A program made the position numbers and the translations under genes. From assembly GCF_002075795.1 (NCBI RefSeq), contig NZ_CP020472.1:1409001-1473000 (forward strand): a stretch of 64,000 nt of DNA, in the 5' to 3' direction. The stretch comes from Shewanella japonica (GTDB taxonomy: Bacteria; Pseudomonadota; Gammaproteobacteria; Enterobacterales; Shewanellaceae). Shown piece after piece: positions 9,202-19,839 of this stretch (positions are counted from its first letter, which is position 1; the number at the start of each line of letters is the position of its first letter). The notes beneath the pieces were generated by a model. The model did not search any database and was not told where the DNA came from. It worked only from the letters and a program-made list of their open reading frames with translations.

Positions 9202-10494
9202 TTATAACGCCTTTAATGCAGCAAATGCTTTATCTGCAGCAGCAAGTGTTAATTCAAGCTCTTCTTCACCATGAGCCATAGATAAGAAGCCAGCTTCATA
9301 AGCACTTGGTGCTAAGTAAACGCCTTCATCAAGCATTAAGTGATAGAAATGACGGAAATGATCCATGTTACATTGAGTCACTTGGTCAAAGCTGGTGATT
9401 GGGTTTGTGTCTTCAGTAAAGAAGAAACCAAACATACCGCCCACTTGGTTAATGCTTAATGGAATACCATGCTTATCAGCAGCCGCTTTAAAGCCTTCAG
9501 CAATGCGCTTGGTCTTAGCGGTTAATTCTTCGTAAAGGCCAGGCTGACATAATGCGTCCATTTGCGCTAGACCCGTAGTCATGGCAATAGGGTTACCTGA
9601 TAACGTACCAGCTTGATACACAGGGCCCGTAGGAGCAATGTACTGCATCACATCTTTACGGCCACCAAAAGCACCGACTGGCATGCCGCCGCCAATCACT
9701 TTACCTAGCGTCGTAAGATCTGGCTTCACATTGTAGTGGCCTTGTGCACCGCTTTTAGATACACGGAAACCCGTCATGACTTCGTCAATGATCATTAATG
9801 CACCGAACTCATCACAAATTGCACGTAAGCCTTCAAGGAAGCCCTCAACAGGAGGGATGCAGTTCATGTTGCCAGCAACAGGCTCAAGAATGATACAAGA
9901 GATAGCCTCAGGATGTTCATTGAAGATAGCTCTAACTGAGTCTAAGTCATTATAAACTGCTGTTAGTGTGTGCTTAGCAAAGTCTTCAGGAATACCAGGA
10001 GAGCTTGGTTGACCAAGGGTTAAAGCACCAGAGCCAGCTTTAACTAATAAGCAATCAGCATGACCATGGTAACAACCTTCGAACTTTAAGATTTTGTCAC
10101 GGTTGGTGAAACCACGTGCTAAGCGAATCGCACTCATTGTGGCTTCAGTACCAGAACTGACCATACGAACTTGTTCGATTGATGGCACCATTTCAATAAC
10201 TTTTTCAGCCATTTTTACTTCAAGTTCAGTTGGCGCACCAAATGATAAACCGTTCTCCACCGCTTCTAATACTGCTTGGCGGATTTGCGGGTTGTTGTGG
10301 CCTAAAATCATCGGGCCCCAAGAACCAACATAGTCGATATATTTTTTGCCATCAGCATCGTAAATATAAGCACCATCAGCTTTTTCGATGAAAAGTGGCG
10401 AGCCACCAACACCATTAAAGGCACGGACTGGTGAGTTTACGCCACCAGGGATGGTTTGTTTTGCTTGTTCAAAAAGCGCTTCTGAGCGGGTCAT
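9202..10494 (-). CDS. hemL: Glutamate-1-semialdehyde 2,1-aminomutase
   Basis: HemL is a PLP enzyme that converts glutamate-1-semialdehyde to 5-aminolevulinate in the C5 route to haem. The 430-aa protein has the class III aminotransferase layout: substrate block [10 protein letters not shown] near residue 17, SSGTEA near 113, [10 protein letters not shown] near 235, and the PLP lysine in [10 protein letters not shown] (Lys265). Length is typical. It ends at a shared terminator with exeB and begins 28 nt after pyrB on the same strand, so the two could be co-transcribed. Confidence 0.97.
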   Translation of the reverse strand: MTRSEALFEQAKQTIPGGVNSPVRAFNGVGGSPLFIEKADGAYIYDADGKKYIDYVGSWGPMILGHNNPQIRQAVLEAVENGLSFGAPTELEVKMAEKVIEMVPSIEQVRMVSSGTEATMSAIRLARGFTNRDKILKFEGCYHGHADCLLVKAGSGALTLGQPSSPGIPEDFAKHTLTAVYNDLDSVRAIFNEHPEAISCIILEPVAGNMNCIPPVEGFLEGLRAICDEFGALMIIDEVMTGFRVSKSGAQGHYNVKPDLTTLGKVIGGGMPVGAFGGRKDVMQYIAPTGPVYQAGTLSGNPIAMTTGLAQMDALCQPGLYEELTAKTKRIAEGFKAAADKHGIPLSINQVGGMFGFFFTEDTNPITSFDQVTQCNMDHFRHFYHLMLDEGVYLAPSAYEAGFLSMAHGEEELELTLAAADKAFAALKAL

Positions 10495-10522
10495 GTGAAA
10501 TCCTTCTAATTTCTTCAGCTGA

Positions 10523-11542
10523 CTATCTATCAGCTTTTCGTGAATACCAATTAACTGGGCACTCGTGTTGTTTTAACTCGTTTTCAACACCAAGCGTTAA
10601 CGCAAAAAGTGCCATTCGAATAAGTAGCCCATTGTCCGCTTGTCTGAATATGGCCAGACTTGGGTGGCTATTTAAATCATTATCTAATTCATTTGCTGCC
10701 GCGCGTGAGTCACGAGGTAATGGATGCATAATCACAGTATTGGATTTACAGTGTTGCGTGTAAATACTGTGGTTTAATCTAAACTTACCGCGATATTTGT
10801 CCGCTTCATCTTGTGATGGGAAGCGTTCTTCCTGAATACGAGTCAGATAGAGTATATCAGCTTGATGTAAATTACCTTCTAACTGATCTGTTATTGTGAT
10901 CTTATGACCAGCATTTTCAATGTCACTGATCACATAGTCAGGCATTGCTAGGTCAGTTGGGGAAATTAATGTGAATTGAATGTCTTTATACATGCAAAGT
11001 AAGCGTGATAAAGAATGCACAGTTCGCCCATGTTTTAAGTCACCAACCATCGCGATATGCATTCCGCTGATATCTTGTCCATGATGGCTTAATTCTTTTT
11101 GGATGGTAAATAAATCCAGTAGTGCTTGAGTTGGGTGCTCGTTTGAGCCGTCACCACCATTAATGACCGGTACTCGACTGCCTTCGGCAAACTCTTTTAC
11201 TGAAAAAGGTTCAGGGTGACGCATTGCAATCACATCGGAGTATGTCGATAACACTCTTGCGGTATCGTATAACGACTCACCTTTAGATAAAGATGATGAG
11301 CCCATCCCGACTGTTTCTCTAACATGACCGCCAAGTAAGTTAAATGCACAACCAAAACTGACTCGGGTACGTGTGCTAGGTTCAAAAAACAAATTACCTA
11401 AAATTGCACCGTCTAACACCTTAGTGCGCTTTTCTCGTAAAGCGTAAGGCGTCATGTCTTCAGCGACATTAAAAATAGTATTGATTGCATCAAGATCCAG
11501 TTGATTAACTGAAAGAATGTGAGAACCGCTAAACTGTGTCAT
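10523..11542 (-). CDS. pyrB: Aspartate carbamoyltransferase, catalytic chain
   Basis: PyrB joins carbamoyl phosphate and aspartate in pyrimidine synthesis. It has the carbamoyl-phosphate motif FFEPSTRTR near residue 53, [21 protein letters not shown] and HPLPRDSR. The ATG at 11542 (339 aa) is preferred over an upstream TTG at 11557: AGG precedes the ATG, and the TTG has no ribosome site. The protein is longer than the 311-aa E. coli chain, and no regulatory pyrI follows, so this belongs to the longer PyrB subgroup or is uncoupled from PyrI. Confidence 0.95.
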   Translation of the reverse strand: MTQFSGSHILSVNQLDLDAINTIFNVAEDMTPYALREKRTKVLDGAILGNLFFEPSTRTRVSFGCAFNLLGGHVRETVGMGSSSLSKGESLYDTARVLSTYSDVIAMRHPEPFSVKEFAEGSRVPVINGGDGSNEHPTQALLDLFTIQKELSHHGQDISGMHIAMVGDLKHGRTVHSLSRLLCMYKDIQFTLISPTDLAMPDYVISDIENAGHKITITDQLEGNLHQADILYLTRIQEERFPSQDEADKYRGKFRLNHSIYTQHCKSNTVIMHPLPRDSRAAANELDNDLNSHPSLAIFRQADNGLLIRMALFALTLGVENELKQHECPVNWYSRKADR

Positions 11543-11753
11543 CAGCCTGATTTCCAATTATTAGGAGAATAAATAGGGCTATTTATTCTGTGGTTATGTA
11601 GGGTGGCTGAGGCGAGATTTTAACAGAGAGTGAATGAATATCAAATCTCGCTAATGATTATTTATCACTTTTTAGACATAACACAGATTAGCGATACGAG
11701 AACAATAGGTAATGACGATGAACTAAGAGCAATTCAGTGTTTTGATATACTGA

Positions 11754-13478
11754 TTACACCTGACCTGAGCGGATTTCTTGCCATAGGTTTGCCCAGCTAA
11801 TAACCCCCACAATATGCTGATTATTGTCTCGGTAAATATACACTTCACCACGACGCTTAATCGACAGCAACTCATATACTTCATTGAGAGTGGCAGTATC
11901 TGGAAATCCTTGCATAACATGGCGTGACAAGGTGGTTGAATCTTCAAAGGATTGCATTTCAAGGCTCAACATTTGAATTTGAGATTCTGCATTTCTGACT
12001 AATACCGGTCTGCCTTCTGCCCGTTTCATGACTTCTAGCAATAGATCGTCATTATCATTGACGATAACAAAACGTCTATCCATTAAAGCACGCACGCCTT
12101 TTTTCTGTAATCCTTGATTCACCGGTGGGACTTTATATCCAAGCCCCATAATATCCAGCTGTTTTAAAAAGACCGAGCTGGTATTAAAGCCCTGATAGGC
12201 AATCAAAAATGCAGGAATGGTCACAAACATTGCAGGAAGGATGATTGAGGCGTCGTTGGTCAATTCTAATAGTGCAACTAAAGCTGCTAAAGGCGCACTG
12301 AGACATACGCCCATCATGGCAGTCATGCCAATGACGGTATATAGGCCCACATATGGTGCAATAGATGGAAAAAATATCGCACTTACTAGTGCGAGTATTG
12401 CCCCAATAAGCGCGCCAATCCCGTAAAGCGGGCCGATTAAACCACCTGGAATACCAAAGCCTATTGCTGCAATAGTGGCAATAATTTTACCCACTAATAG
12501 TGCGAGTAAAAACAGTAAACTCGGATTATCAATAATGGTTGCCTGAATCGCTAAATCACCAGAGCCTAACGCTTGAGGCAAGAACAGTCCAATAAGCGTT
12601 GTGACACTTGCTGCTATCATTAAGCGATAAATAAGTGGCCAATGTTGGCCAATTGCCGTCATCTTTAATAATGAATGATTAAACCCTGCGGCTGCGCAGC
12701 CAAGTACGATGCCCCCAAGCGCTAGGATGGGGTAATGATCAAGCGGGATACGAGTCACCGTAATGAGATCGTATTCGTGGATGTTACCAAAAACCAGTTG
12801 GCTTGAAAGTGCTCCGCAAATTGCTGATAGCATAATGGGGAAAAAATAATGGATTTTGTATTCACGGACTATGACTTCAAATACAAATAACACGGCAGCC
12901 AGTGGAGCATTGAAAGTGGCGGCGATACCAGCAGCAATACCGCTAGCGCACATAATACGTACACTGTTATCAGGAAGCTTGAATTTTTCAGCAAGGTAAC
13001 TCGCGCTGGTCGCTCCTAGGTGAATCGCTGGGCCTTCTTTACCCACTGAGAAGTTGGCGATTAAAGCAATGAGCGCTTGAAAAAACTGTCCAGGAGCCGA
13101 TTGAAGCGGCACTTTGCCATAATGTAGCTTGAAACGATGCAGTACATAAGCAATGCCCATTCGACGGTACCGCTTTGAACCAATGCCTGCCACAACCCAT
13201 ATGAGTAAGGCGCCAACAATAGGCAAATAAGTTCGCCAATCACTTACAGCGCTTGAAAAATCTGTTGCTTCAGGAATGGTATGTTCTTGAGCCCAACCCA
13301 GCGCAAGCCGAAATAGGATAATGACCCCAGATGCAATAATGGCAAATAGCAGCGCTATGACGCAAAGTTGCGCACTAATCTTCGCTTGAGAAAGCTTATC
13401 TCTCAAATCATTACGAAGATATTTGCGTGTCGCAGCTTTGGCGTGAATAATAGCGGCTTTATTTATCTTAATTTGCAC
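11754..13478 (-). CDS. ClC-family chloride channel/transporter with C-terminal CBS pair
   Basis: A 574-aa polytopic ClC protein for anion movement across the inner membrane. The gating-glutamate motif GKEGP is intact (146-150, Glu148). The other two selectivity-filter motifs are atypical: the GSGIP position reads RMGIA (106-110), and GxFxP reads GGLIGP. Residues from about 455 form a cytoplasmic CBS-domain pair (VRALMDRRFVIVNDND and DTATLNEVYELLSIK). The start is GTG with AGG 7 nt upstream. It is divergent from the DUF6776 gene. Whether it is a channel or an exchanger, and for which anion, cannot be told. Confidence 0.88.
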   Translation of the reverse strand: MQIKINKAAIIHAKAATRKYLRNDLRDKLSQAKISAQLCVIALLFAIIASGVIILFRLALGWAQEHTIPEATDFSSAVSDWRTYLPIVGALLIWVVAGIGSKRYRRMGIAYVLHRFKLHYGKVPLQSAPGQFFQALIALIANFSVGKEGPAIHLGATSASYLAEKFKLPDNSVRIMCASGIAAGIAATFNAPLAAVLFVFEVIVREYKIHYFFPIMLSAICGALSSQLVFGNIHEYDLITVTRIPLDHYPILALGGIVLGCAAAGFNHSLLKMTAIGQHWPLIYRLMIAASVTTLIGLFLPQALGSGDLAIQATIIDNPSLLFLLALLVGKIIATIAAIGFGIPGGLIGPLYGIGALIGAILALVSAIFFPSIAPYVGLYTVIGMTAMMGVCLSAPLAALVALLELTNDASIILPAMFVTIPAFLIAYQGFNTSSVFLKQLDIMGLGYKVPPVNQGLQKKGVRALMDRRFVIVNDNDDLLLEVMKRAEGRPVLVRNAESQIQMLSLEMQSFEDSTTLSRHVMQGFPDTATLNEVYELLSIKRRGEVYIYRDNNQHIVGVISWANLWQEIRSGQV

Positions 13479-13545
13479 TGTATTGCCTAAGATCCATTTA
13501 AGGGCGAATTGTTGTCATTGTATTTTATTAAGGGCTTGTTACCTA

Positions 13546-14259
13546 ATGCTAAATTATCATCGCTTGCTTGACCGCTTGCAAGTTCAAGAACGTAAATTTC
13601 GTTCGTCTGGCTTATATCTAACTGCACTCATTGCCGTGAGCTTTCTTATTGGTGTGTTAAGCCACACGGTGTTTATAGCTGAGGTGGTGGAACCAGAGCA
13701 AACATCGGCAGAAATCACTAGCCTAAATACTGAACTTAAACGTCAATCCCATGTGGTTTCTCGTCTTGAAATGGCATTAGCGATTGAAAAAGAAGCCAAT
13801 GCAAATATGAAGCAAATGTTCAGTAAACAAATTCAGAAACAGAAAAACCTAGAGCAAGAGTTGGCATTTTATCGCAGCTTGATGTCGCCGGAGAAAGAAG
13901 TCGATGGCATTGCCATTCATGGTCTTGAACTTTCTAAAGGTTTATTGCCAAACCGTTATCAATTACGCTTGATTTTAACTCAGCTACAAAAACGTAAAAA
14001 TAGCGTGAAGGGTGTAGCTGATGTGGTTCTTGTTGGCGTTCAAGATAATGAACAAATTGAAATTTCATTAAATGATCTCGACATTGAAAAGTTTAATTTT
14101 GGTTTTCGTTACTTCCAAATGTTTGATGCAGAGATTAGCTTACCTCAAGGGTTTGATTTACAGAGAATTAAAGCTGTCGTTCAAGTCAATGCAACCCGAG
14201 GAGTGAAAGGGGGTCGTATTGAGCAAACGTTTGAGATCGCAGAGTTACTAGAAAGCTAA
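13546..14259 (+). CDS. DUF6776-type membrane-anchored coiled-coil protein
   Basis: Function unknown. The preferred ATG at 13546 gives 237 aa: a short cytoplasmic N-terminus (LNYHRLLDRLQVQERKFRS), one membrane helix (GLYLTALIAVSFLIGVLS), a coiled coil of about 75 residues rich in Glu, Lys and Gln, and a beta-rich C-terminal domain of about 110 residues containing NRYQLRLILTQLQK. An in-frame ATG at 13483 would add 21 atypical residues. It lies upstream of erpA (79-nt gap). The domain label comes from overall resemblance to this conserved Shewanella family. Confidence 0.75.
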   Translation: MLNYHRLLDRLQVQERKFRSSGLYLTALIAVSFLIGVLSHTVFIAEVVEPEQTSAEITSLNTELKRQSHVVSRLEMALAIEKEANANMKQMFSKQIQKQKNLEQELAFYRSLMSPEKEVDGIAIHGLELSKGLLPNRYQLRLILTQLQKRKNSVKGVADVVLVGVQDNEQIEISLNDLDIEKFNFGFRYFQMFDAEISLPQGFDLQRIKAVVQVNATRGVKGGRIEQTFEIAELLES

Positions 14260-14338
14260 AAAAGAACTAAGAGTAATACTTGAACAAATTAGTCAGGTAA
14301 TAGATAATTCCGACCTGAAACTGAAGTAAGAGGTAGTA

Positions 14339-14689
14339 ATGACTGAACAAACAGATGCAGCAATGCCAATTCAATTTACAGACGCTGCGGCAACGAAAGT
14401 GAAGGGACTGTTAGAAGAAGAGCAGAACCCTGAATTAAAGCTTCGTGTATATGTAACAGGTGGCGGTTGTTCAGGTTTTCAATACGGTTTTACTTTCGAT
14501 GAAAAAGTGAACGAAGGTGACTTCACGATTGAAAAGCAAGGAGTTCAACTGGTTGTCGACCCTATGAGTCTTCAATACTTGGTTGGGGGCGAAGTTGATT
14601 ACACTTCTGGCCTTGAGGGTTCACGCTTTTTTGTTAAAAATCCTAATGCAACAACCACCTGTGGTTGTGGTGCGAGCTTCTCGGTTTAA
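14339..14689 (+). CDS. erpA: Iron-sulfur cluster insertion protein ErpA
   Basis: ErpA is an A-type carrier that delivers Fe-S clusters to apoproteins such as the isoprenoid enzymes IspG and IspH. The 116-aa protein has the three cluster-binding cysteines in [11 protein letters not shown] and the C-terminal CGCGASFSV. The extended acidic N-terminus ([18 protein letters not shown]) is typical of ErpA rather than IscA. AGAGGT precedes the ATG. A strong terminator follows. Confidence 0.96.
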   Translation: MTEQTDAAMPIQFTDAAATKVKGLLEEEQNPELKLRVYVTGGGCSGFQYGFTFDEKVNEGDFTIEKQGVQLVVDPMSLQYLVGGEVDYTSGLEGSRFFVKNPNATTTCGCGASFSV

Positions 14690-14712
14690 GCTTTTAACAG
14701 TTTACGAGTCAT

Positions 14713-14740
14713 AAAAAAGCCGTCTAAAGACGGCTTTTTT
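14713..14740. terminator. Bidirectional terminator after erpA
   Basis: AAAAAAGCCGTCT, loop AA, AGACGGCTTTTTT. It is symmetric, serving erpA (+) and the convergent membrane-protein gene (-). Confidence 0.93.
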
Positions 14741-14769
14741 CATATCTGAATGGCAGGGTTTAGCTGTTA

Positions 14770-15282
14770 TTAGCTGATAATATTAAAGTTCATTCTAGGT
14801 TTGAACCACTTTAAAACTGCTTTATCAAAACTTATCCATACCTGTATTAATGCAAGTACGATTAAAACTGTAAAGATGACCCAGTCAGATAACACCATTT
14901 GCATAAATCCAAAATCAACAGTCGTGGGGCCTGCAACGATATTATCGGGATCATACATGATGGCTGGTAAAGCGCTGTATAACGCGAGTTGTAATATGGC
15001 ATAGGCTCGCAGCATATAAAGTGCAGCTTTTTGTCTACCAGCAACACCTAGCACCATCATCAAGGTCAATATGCATAATAAAACCCCTTGTTGAGCCATC
15101 AAACCGCTGACAGAGGTAATAACATACACACACATTAACGCGATGAGTCGCTTAGGAAAGAGAGGTTTGTCTTGCTCTTGAGGTGCTGGTGCGCTGTCTG
15201 TCACTTCTGAAAGTTGATCAGACGTACGGTTGTCAGTGTTAAGTTCAGTTTCTTGTTGAGGGTTGTTTTTATTATCAGTCAT
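14770..15282 (-). CDS. Hypothetical four-helix inner-membrane protein
   Basis: I do not recognise a named family. The 170-aa protein has a polar N-terminal tail of about 40 residues rich in Thr, Asn, Asp, Gln and Pro. About four hydrophobic segments follow (LIALMCVYVITSVSGLMA; GVLLCILTLMMVLGVAG; YMLRAYAILQLALYSALPA; WVIFTVLIVLALIQVWISF), then a basic C-terminus (KAVLKWFKPRMNFN). It sits alone between erpA and the DUF2750 gene. No catalytic motif is visible. Confidence 0.7.
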   Translation of the reverse strand: MTDNKNNPQQETELNTDNRTSDQLSEVTDSAPAPQEQDKPLFPKRLIALMCVYVITSVSGLMAQQGVLLCILTLMMVLGVAGRQKAALYMLRAYAILQLALYSALPAIMYDPDNIVAGPTTVDFGFMQMVLSDWVIFTVLIVLALIQVWISFDKAVLKWFKPRMNFNIIS

Positions 15283-15474
15283 AACGCCTTAACTTTATTG
15301 TTTATTATTCTTTTGTTTATTACTTCGACAGTTACGCCTTGTTTTACTTCATCATTTGCGCTGCAACGGCTGAGGGCATTAAAAACTAAGCTTATTAAGC
15401 ACGCTTCATAAATGCTCATTATAAGTGCTCTGATTGAGCATTTAGCCAGCTACAGCGTAAATGATAAAACTCGA

Positions 15475-15861
15475 TTAGTGTTTAGCTTGCTTCTTTGGCG
15501 TTAAACGTTGATCAAGTTCATAAGGTGGGATAACAACCCCCAGATCTTCTTGAACGGGGAAAACGGCAACAAATAGGTCATCTTCTTCCATACCAGACAC
15601 CCAACGTTGTTGGAATTCACTTAATGGAATTGATAGTGGTTCACAATCTTTCCACTCTTCAACAGCCCAAAGTTTTGCCGCTTCTTCAGATGGCCACATC
15701 GGGATACAATCTTCATCTTCTGTTGTTAGCATGACACAGCCATCTTGATCTTGCAGGCTCCAGATTTGTTGTTCTTGTTTAACTTGCTCAACTAAATAGT
15801 CATAGCGTGCTTCAGGGGTCATATTAAGTTGGTCGGCAATTGATTTCATTTTGCTGCTCAT
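15475..15861 (-). CDS. DUF2750 domain protein
   Basis: A 128-aa soluble acidic protein. The pattern TEDEDCIPMWPSEEAAKLWA followed by PLSEFQQRWVSGMEEDDLFVAVFP is characteristic of DUF2750, a gammaproteobacterial family of unknown function. There is no signal peptide or membrane helix, so it is probably cytoplasmic. It lies on the same strand as aqpZ, 135 nt downstream of that gene's stop and beyond the aqpZ terminator, so it is probably transcribed separately. Confidence 0.8.
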   Translation of the reverse strand: MSSKMKSIADQLNMTPEARYDYLVEQVKQEQQIWSLQDQDGCVMLTTEDEDCIPMWPSEEAAKLWAVEEWKDCEPLSIPLSEFQQRWVSGMEEDDLFVAVFPVQEDLGVVIPPYELDQRLTPKKQAKH

Positions 15862-15941
15862 GGTTGGCTCTCATAACAAGGTGTCGCAAATGTGGCGTAC
15901 AGTAACGCAATTGGGTCATGATAACATTGACTGTTAAATTG

Positions 15942-15971
15942 AAAAAGAAAAGAGCACACTCGGTGCTCTTT
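15942..15971 (-). terminator. Terminator after aqpZ
   Basis: AAAGAGCAC (15949-15957), loop ACTCG, GTGCTCTTT (15963-15971). Read on the minus strand, the hairpin is followed by TTTCTTTTTC, so it ends the aqpZ transcript. Confidence 0.8.
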
Positions 15972-15996
15972 GATAGATATAGCCTCACTCAATATA

Positions 15997-16698
15997 TTAA
16001 TGCTCGGCGGGTTGCTCAAAAAAGCGGAAGATCATACCTGCGAGAATCGCCCCAGCGATTGGCGCAACCCAGAATAACCATAACTGCGACAATGCCCAGT
16101 CTCCAACAAAAAGCGCAGGACCAGTACTTCTAGCTGGATTTACAGATGTGTTAGAAACAGGAATACTGATTAAATGGATTAAAGTTAAGCCTAAACCTAT
16201 GGCAATGGGAGCAAAGCCAGCTGGAGCACGTGCGTCTGTCGCGCCAAGTATGATTAATAAAAAGAATAAGGTCATGACCACTTCTGTGATCAGCACGGAT
16301 GTCATGCTATAACCGCCTGGTGAATGTTCGCCAAATCCATTTGATGCAAACCCACCTGCAAGACTAAAACCATCTTGACCACTCGCGATTAAAAACAACA
16401 CCCCTGCACCTGCAATCCCCCCCGCGACTTGGGCAAGGATATATGGCGCTAGTTCCGCTGTCGGGAAACGACCGCCAGCCCATAATCCAAAAGATACAGC
16501 TGGGTTTAAGTGGCACCCTGAAATATGACCAATTGCGAAGGCCATCGTAAGAACGGTTAACCCAAATGCCAAGGCAACACCTAATAACCCAATGCCGACA
16601 TCCGGAAATGCCGCAGCGATAACGGCACTACCACAACCTCCTAATACGAGCCACAAAGTACCAATGAACTCTGCTAACATTTTTTGCTGAATACTCAT
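15997..16698 (-). CDS. aqpZ: Aquaporin Z
   Basis: An inner-membrane water channel of the MIP family, 233 aa with six hydrophobic helices. Both pore-forming NPA boxes are intact (HLNPAVSFG near residue 64 and [10 protein letters not shown] near 187). The selectivity-filter Arg follows the second NPA, and the first-helix signature [17 protein letters not shown] is typical of AqpZ rather than GlpF. It appears monocistronic. Confidence 0.95.
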   Translation of the reverse strand: MSIQQKMLAEFIGTLWLVLGGCGSAVIAAAFPDVGIGLLGVALAFGLTVLTMAFAIGHISGCHLNPAVSFGLWAGGRFPTAELAPYILAQVAGGIAGAGVLFLIASGQDGFSLAGGFASNGFGEHSPGGYSMTSVLITEVVMTLFFLLIILGATDARAPAGFAPIAIGLGLTLIHLISIPVSNTSVNPARSTGPALFVGDWALSQLWLFWVAPIAGAILAGMIFRFFEQPAEH

Positions 16699-16893
16699 TT
16701 AAATGTCCTTATAAAAATTGAATACTGCTGTTTAAAACACAATTAACGTCCACAAAGAGTTAAGCAGTAAAACTTTATAAATTCAATTGAACATCATTGA
16801 TAAATTGATGGGAGCTTGAGTGATGAAAATGGGAAGGCTGCTGCGATGTATTTTCATTCGTCGCTGCATCATGTTATTGAGTGAAGGTAATGG

Positions 16894-18069
16894 TTAATAA
16901 GCGCTGTAAAAATTACCTAAAATAGCGGCTCGTTTTGCCCCTGTCACAGCGGGTAAGCTTCCTGTTTTTCCTAAAGCATGGCGCATTGCAAGCCATGCAA
17001 AAGCGATTCCTTCAACCCATTTAGGGTCGATACCAATGTCACTGGTGGTAGAAAGTGACAATTGAGGCAGTAATTGCTTAAGTCGCTTCATTAACTCTGA
17101 ATTTAAAGCGCCACCACCGCAGACAAACACTTCTCCATTTTTAGCAATGGCTTGAATGTCGTTAGCAATAGAGTGACAGGTTAAGTCAAGTAGCGTGGAC
17201 TGAATATCAGCAGGTTGTAGATGAGAGAAGTTAGCCAATTGCTGTTCAAGCCACGCTTGGTTGAATAACTCTCGGCCCGTACTTTTAGGGTAATCCAATG
17301 CGAAGTAGGGGTGAGATAAAAGTTGCTTCAGAAATGCTGGGTCGGTGTTACCAGAGGCTGCCCATTGTCCTGATTCATCAAAAGGGCGTTGTAACTCTTG
17401 ATTAATATACGCATCCATCAAGGTATTACCTGGACCTGTGTCAAACCCAATGACTGCTTCACTGTCTCCATTGAGGTAAGTAATGTTCGCTATGCCTCCA
17501 ATATTGAGAATAAAGCGGTGACAATCTTTCTGAGCAAAGCTGGCATGATGAAATGCTGGAACAAGCGGTGCGCCTTGTCCACCTAAAGCAATATCTTTAC
17601 GACGAAAATCGGCAATAACATTAATATCGGTTTCAACGGCGATGGTTTCAGGATCGCCAATTTGCAGCGTAAAGCCTTGCTCTAAATTAGGCATATGCCT
17701 AATTGTTTGCCCGTGACTGCCAATGGCAATAACTGCTGACTTATCAATTCCCGCACGGTCGACTAGCTCATTAACTGCTTGGGCAAATAACAGCCCCATT
17801 GCGCGATCTGTTCTTCCCATAATATTAATTTCATCAGAATTTGGGGAACATAAACGATGTAGGTTATTTAATATATGAGCAGGAATTTCAAGGGTATGAG
17901 TTGCTATTAGCTCGATTTGATTATTTGAGAAGTCAACCAATACAGCATCAATGCCATCCATGCTAGTGCCAGACATTAACCCTATGAAGTAACCTGACGA
18001 CTGCTTGTTGTTGCCGTCAGTTTGAGTTGTGTGAGTTTGTTTCTGAGATATAGCGTTCGTTGCATTCAT
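16894..18069 (-). CDS. anmK: Anhydro-N-acetylmuramic acid kinase
   Basis: AnmK phosphorylates and opens 1,6-anhydro-MurNAc released in cell-wall recycling, giving MurNAc-6-phosphate. It has the ATP and sugar-site blocks [53 protein letters not shown] and VCGGGALNS of the ASKHA fold. The start is uncertain: in-frame candidates lie at 18111 (TTG), 18096, 18081 and 18069. I prefer 18069 because a GAG lies 7 nt upstream and the N-terminal extension before GYFIGLMSG is already long and polar. Confidence 0.93.
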   Translation of the reverse strand: MNATNAISQKQTHTTQTDGNNKQSSGYFIGLMSGTSMDGIDAVLVDFSNNQIELIATHTLEIPAHILNNLHRLCSPNSDEINIMGRTDRAMGLLFAQAVNELVDRAGIDKSAVIAIGSHGQTIRHMPNLEQGFTLQIGDPETIAVETDINVIADFRRKDIALGGQGAPLVPAFHHASFAQKDCHRFILNIGGIANITYLNGDSEAVIGFDTGPGNTLMDAYINQELQRPFDESGQWAASGNTDPAFLKQLLSHPYFALDYPKSTGRELFNQAWLEQQLANFSHLQPADIQSTLLDLTCHSIANDIQAIAKNGEVFVCGGGALNSELMKRLKQLLPQLSLSTTSDIGIDPKWVEGIAFAWLAMRHALGKTGSLPAVTGAKRAAILGNFYSAY

Positions 18070-18190
18070 GGTAATGCTCATTATCTGTGTAGTCATAAAA
18101 AAGGCAGCCAATACTCATGGTAAATACTCGCCGTAAATATTAACTTCTAGTATTACGATAAGAGGTGGATTCAAGGCTGCGCATTGAATG

Positions 18191-19717
18191 CTAGTTTGTC
18201 GAGTTACTGGCGTAATGCAATTGCTTGTTTTGCTCGATTTTAGCCATTAATTGCTTACTTAACGCATCAAACTGTGACTTCTCTTTTTTATCAATAGGCT
18301 GTGATTTTGGCAGCTTTATTGTGCGGGGATTACGGTGCACACCATTAACGATAAATTCATAATGCAAGTGTGCGCCAGTCATGCGGCCCGTTTTACCTAA
18401 GGTACCAATAATTTGACCTTGTTTTACGGTATCGCCACGTTTTACTTTTCTTTTGGTTAAGTGCAAATACTTGGTTGTGTAAGTATCGTTATGCTTAATG
18501 AAAACATAATTACCGTTGTACTTGTTGTAGCTAGCCTCAACCACTTTACCACGACCTGCAGCTTTAATTGGGGTACCAATAGCGGCAACATAGTCGACAC
18601 CTCGGTGCGCTTTCACTTGCCCTGTCACAGGGTGTAGTCGGCGTGGATTAAAGTTAGAGCTGACGTACTTAAAATCAACTGGAGAGCGTAAGAATGCTTT
18701 ACGCATGCTATCACCTGATTCTGAATAATATTCTCCGTCAGTGTATCTAACTGCGGTATATCGTTCGCCTTGGTTGTAAAACTCAGCAGCAAGAATATTC
18801 CCTGTGCCGATAAATTGACCATCAACGTATTCTTCTTCAAACATCAGCGCAAAATGATCGTCCTTACGGATATCCAGTGCAAAATCGATATCCCATCCAA
18901 AAATGTTTGCCAGTTGCATAATGTGATTTGCTGATAACCCAGCAGTGGCGGCAGCATTCCAAAAGTTACTGCTTATATTGGCTGTGATAAATTTAGTTTC
19001 TAAGGTGATGGTTTTAACCGTTACCTTTTCTTCGAATTTATCTTGGTTCTTCGTTATCACCAGGGTGGAAATCTTATCCATCTGATAACTCAGTTGCGTC
19101 ACTTCGCCTTGAGCATCCTTTGTCACAGTGAGCTCTTCACCGGGCATAATTTTTAATAAATTCTTCTTCGACTTTGGCAAGCGAGTGATTTGATAAACAT
19201 CTCGCGGTGTTAATCCCGCTCGGTTTGCTAGTCCGCCAAAGGTATCTCCTTTGGCCACTTTATAGCTTTTATGGGACAGTAAGTCAGCTTCTCGGTACGG
19301 GACTGCGTTTTCTTGGTCTTTTGGGGTTGATAGTAGGGTATTATCCGAAACCGCTAATGGGTCAAGGTTGGCAATAGGATTACTGTCTTTAGATGGCGTT
19401 AAGGTATCCGTCTCTTGTCGTGTCATTTCAGACGTAGTGGATTGACGAGATTGGCCTGGCGGAGTGGGCGTTCTAAATGCAAGTGGCACAGAATATTCAG
19501 ACTGTTTATTTGGTGATGATGACTGAGTATTATCTTGATTAGTGTGTTGTGCATTAATGCGAGCAGAGATATCAACACTACCAGAAGTGACTTGTTTTGA
19601 CGCTTGGACATCATCAGAGGGGAATAGCACGATAATCATCGTGAAAATTACTAATAAACTGAGTGCAATTTGATGCGCTTTTGGCAGTAATTTGAATAAA
19701 GTGATTAACTTTGCCAT
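18191..19717 (-). CDS. M23-family murein metallopeptidase (MepM/OapA-like)
   Basis: A periplasmic zinc endopeptidase that probably cleaves peptidoglycan cross-links during growth. The 508-aa protein has an N-terminal membrane anchor (IALSLLVIFTMIIVLF) and a Ser/Thr/Gln-rich linker. An OapA/LysM-like segment follows near residues 155-205 (YKVAKGDTFGGLANRAGL), then a C-terminal M23 domain with HRGVD and HLHYEF zinc ligands. The ATG at 19717 has AGGT just upstream and is preferred over TTG at 19732. It is divergent from tyrS and adjacent to anmK, so two cell-wall genes lie together. Confidence 0.93.
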   Translation of the reverse strand: MAKLITLFKLLPKAHQIALSLLVIFTMIIVLFPSDDVQASKQVTSGSVDISARINAQHTNQDNTQSSSPNKQSEYSVPLAFRTPTPPGQSRQSTTSEMTRQETDTLTPSKDSNPIANLDPLAVSDNTLLSTPKDQENAVPYREADLLSHKSYKVAKGDTFGGLANRAGLTPRDVYQITRLPKSKKNLLKIMPGEELTVTKDAQGEVTQLSYQMDKISTLVITKNQDKFEEKVTVKTITLETKFITANISSNFWNAAATAGLSANHIMQLANIFGWDIDFALDIRKDDHFALMFEEEYVDGQFIGTGNILAAEFYNQGERYTAVRYTDGEYYSESGDSMRKAFLRSPVDFKYVSSNFNPRRLHPVTGQVKAHRGVDYVAAIGTPIKAAGRGKVVEASYNKYNGNYVFIKHNDTYTTKYLHLTKRKVKRGDTVKQGQIIGTLGKTGRMTGAHLHYEFIVNGVHRNPRTIKLPKSQPIDKKEKSQFDALSKQLMAKIEQNKQLHYASNSTN

Positions 19718-19839
19718 TGACCTGAGTACCAATTTCTCTTTTTCGTTGTAATCCCCTTAGTGTACACACTTTCAATTAATGTGGCTAACAAGTAACATAG
19801 GCCTCTTATTTTTTTAAAGCTGCAGGAGTAGGTGCCGAA

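Noticed and set aside
10431..10763. 110-aa plus-strand reading frame over hemL/pyrB
   Set aside because: It is antisense to two well-conserved genes, has no ribosome site, and its composition is that of a shadow frame.
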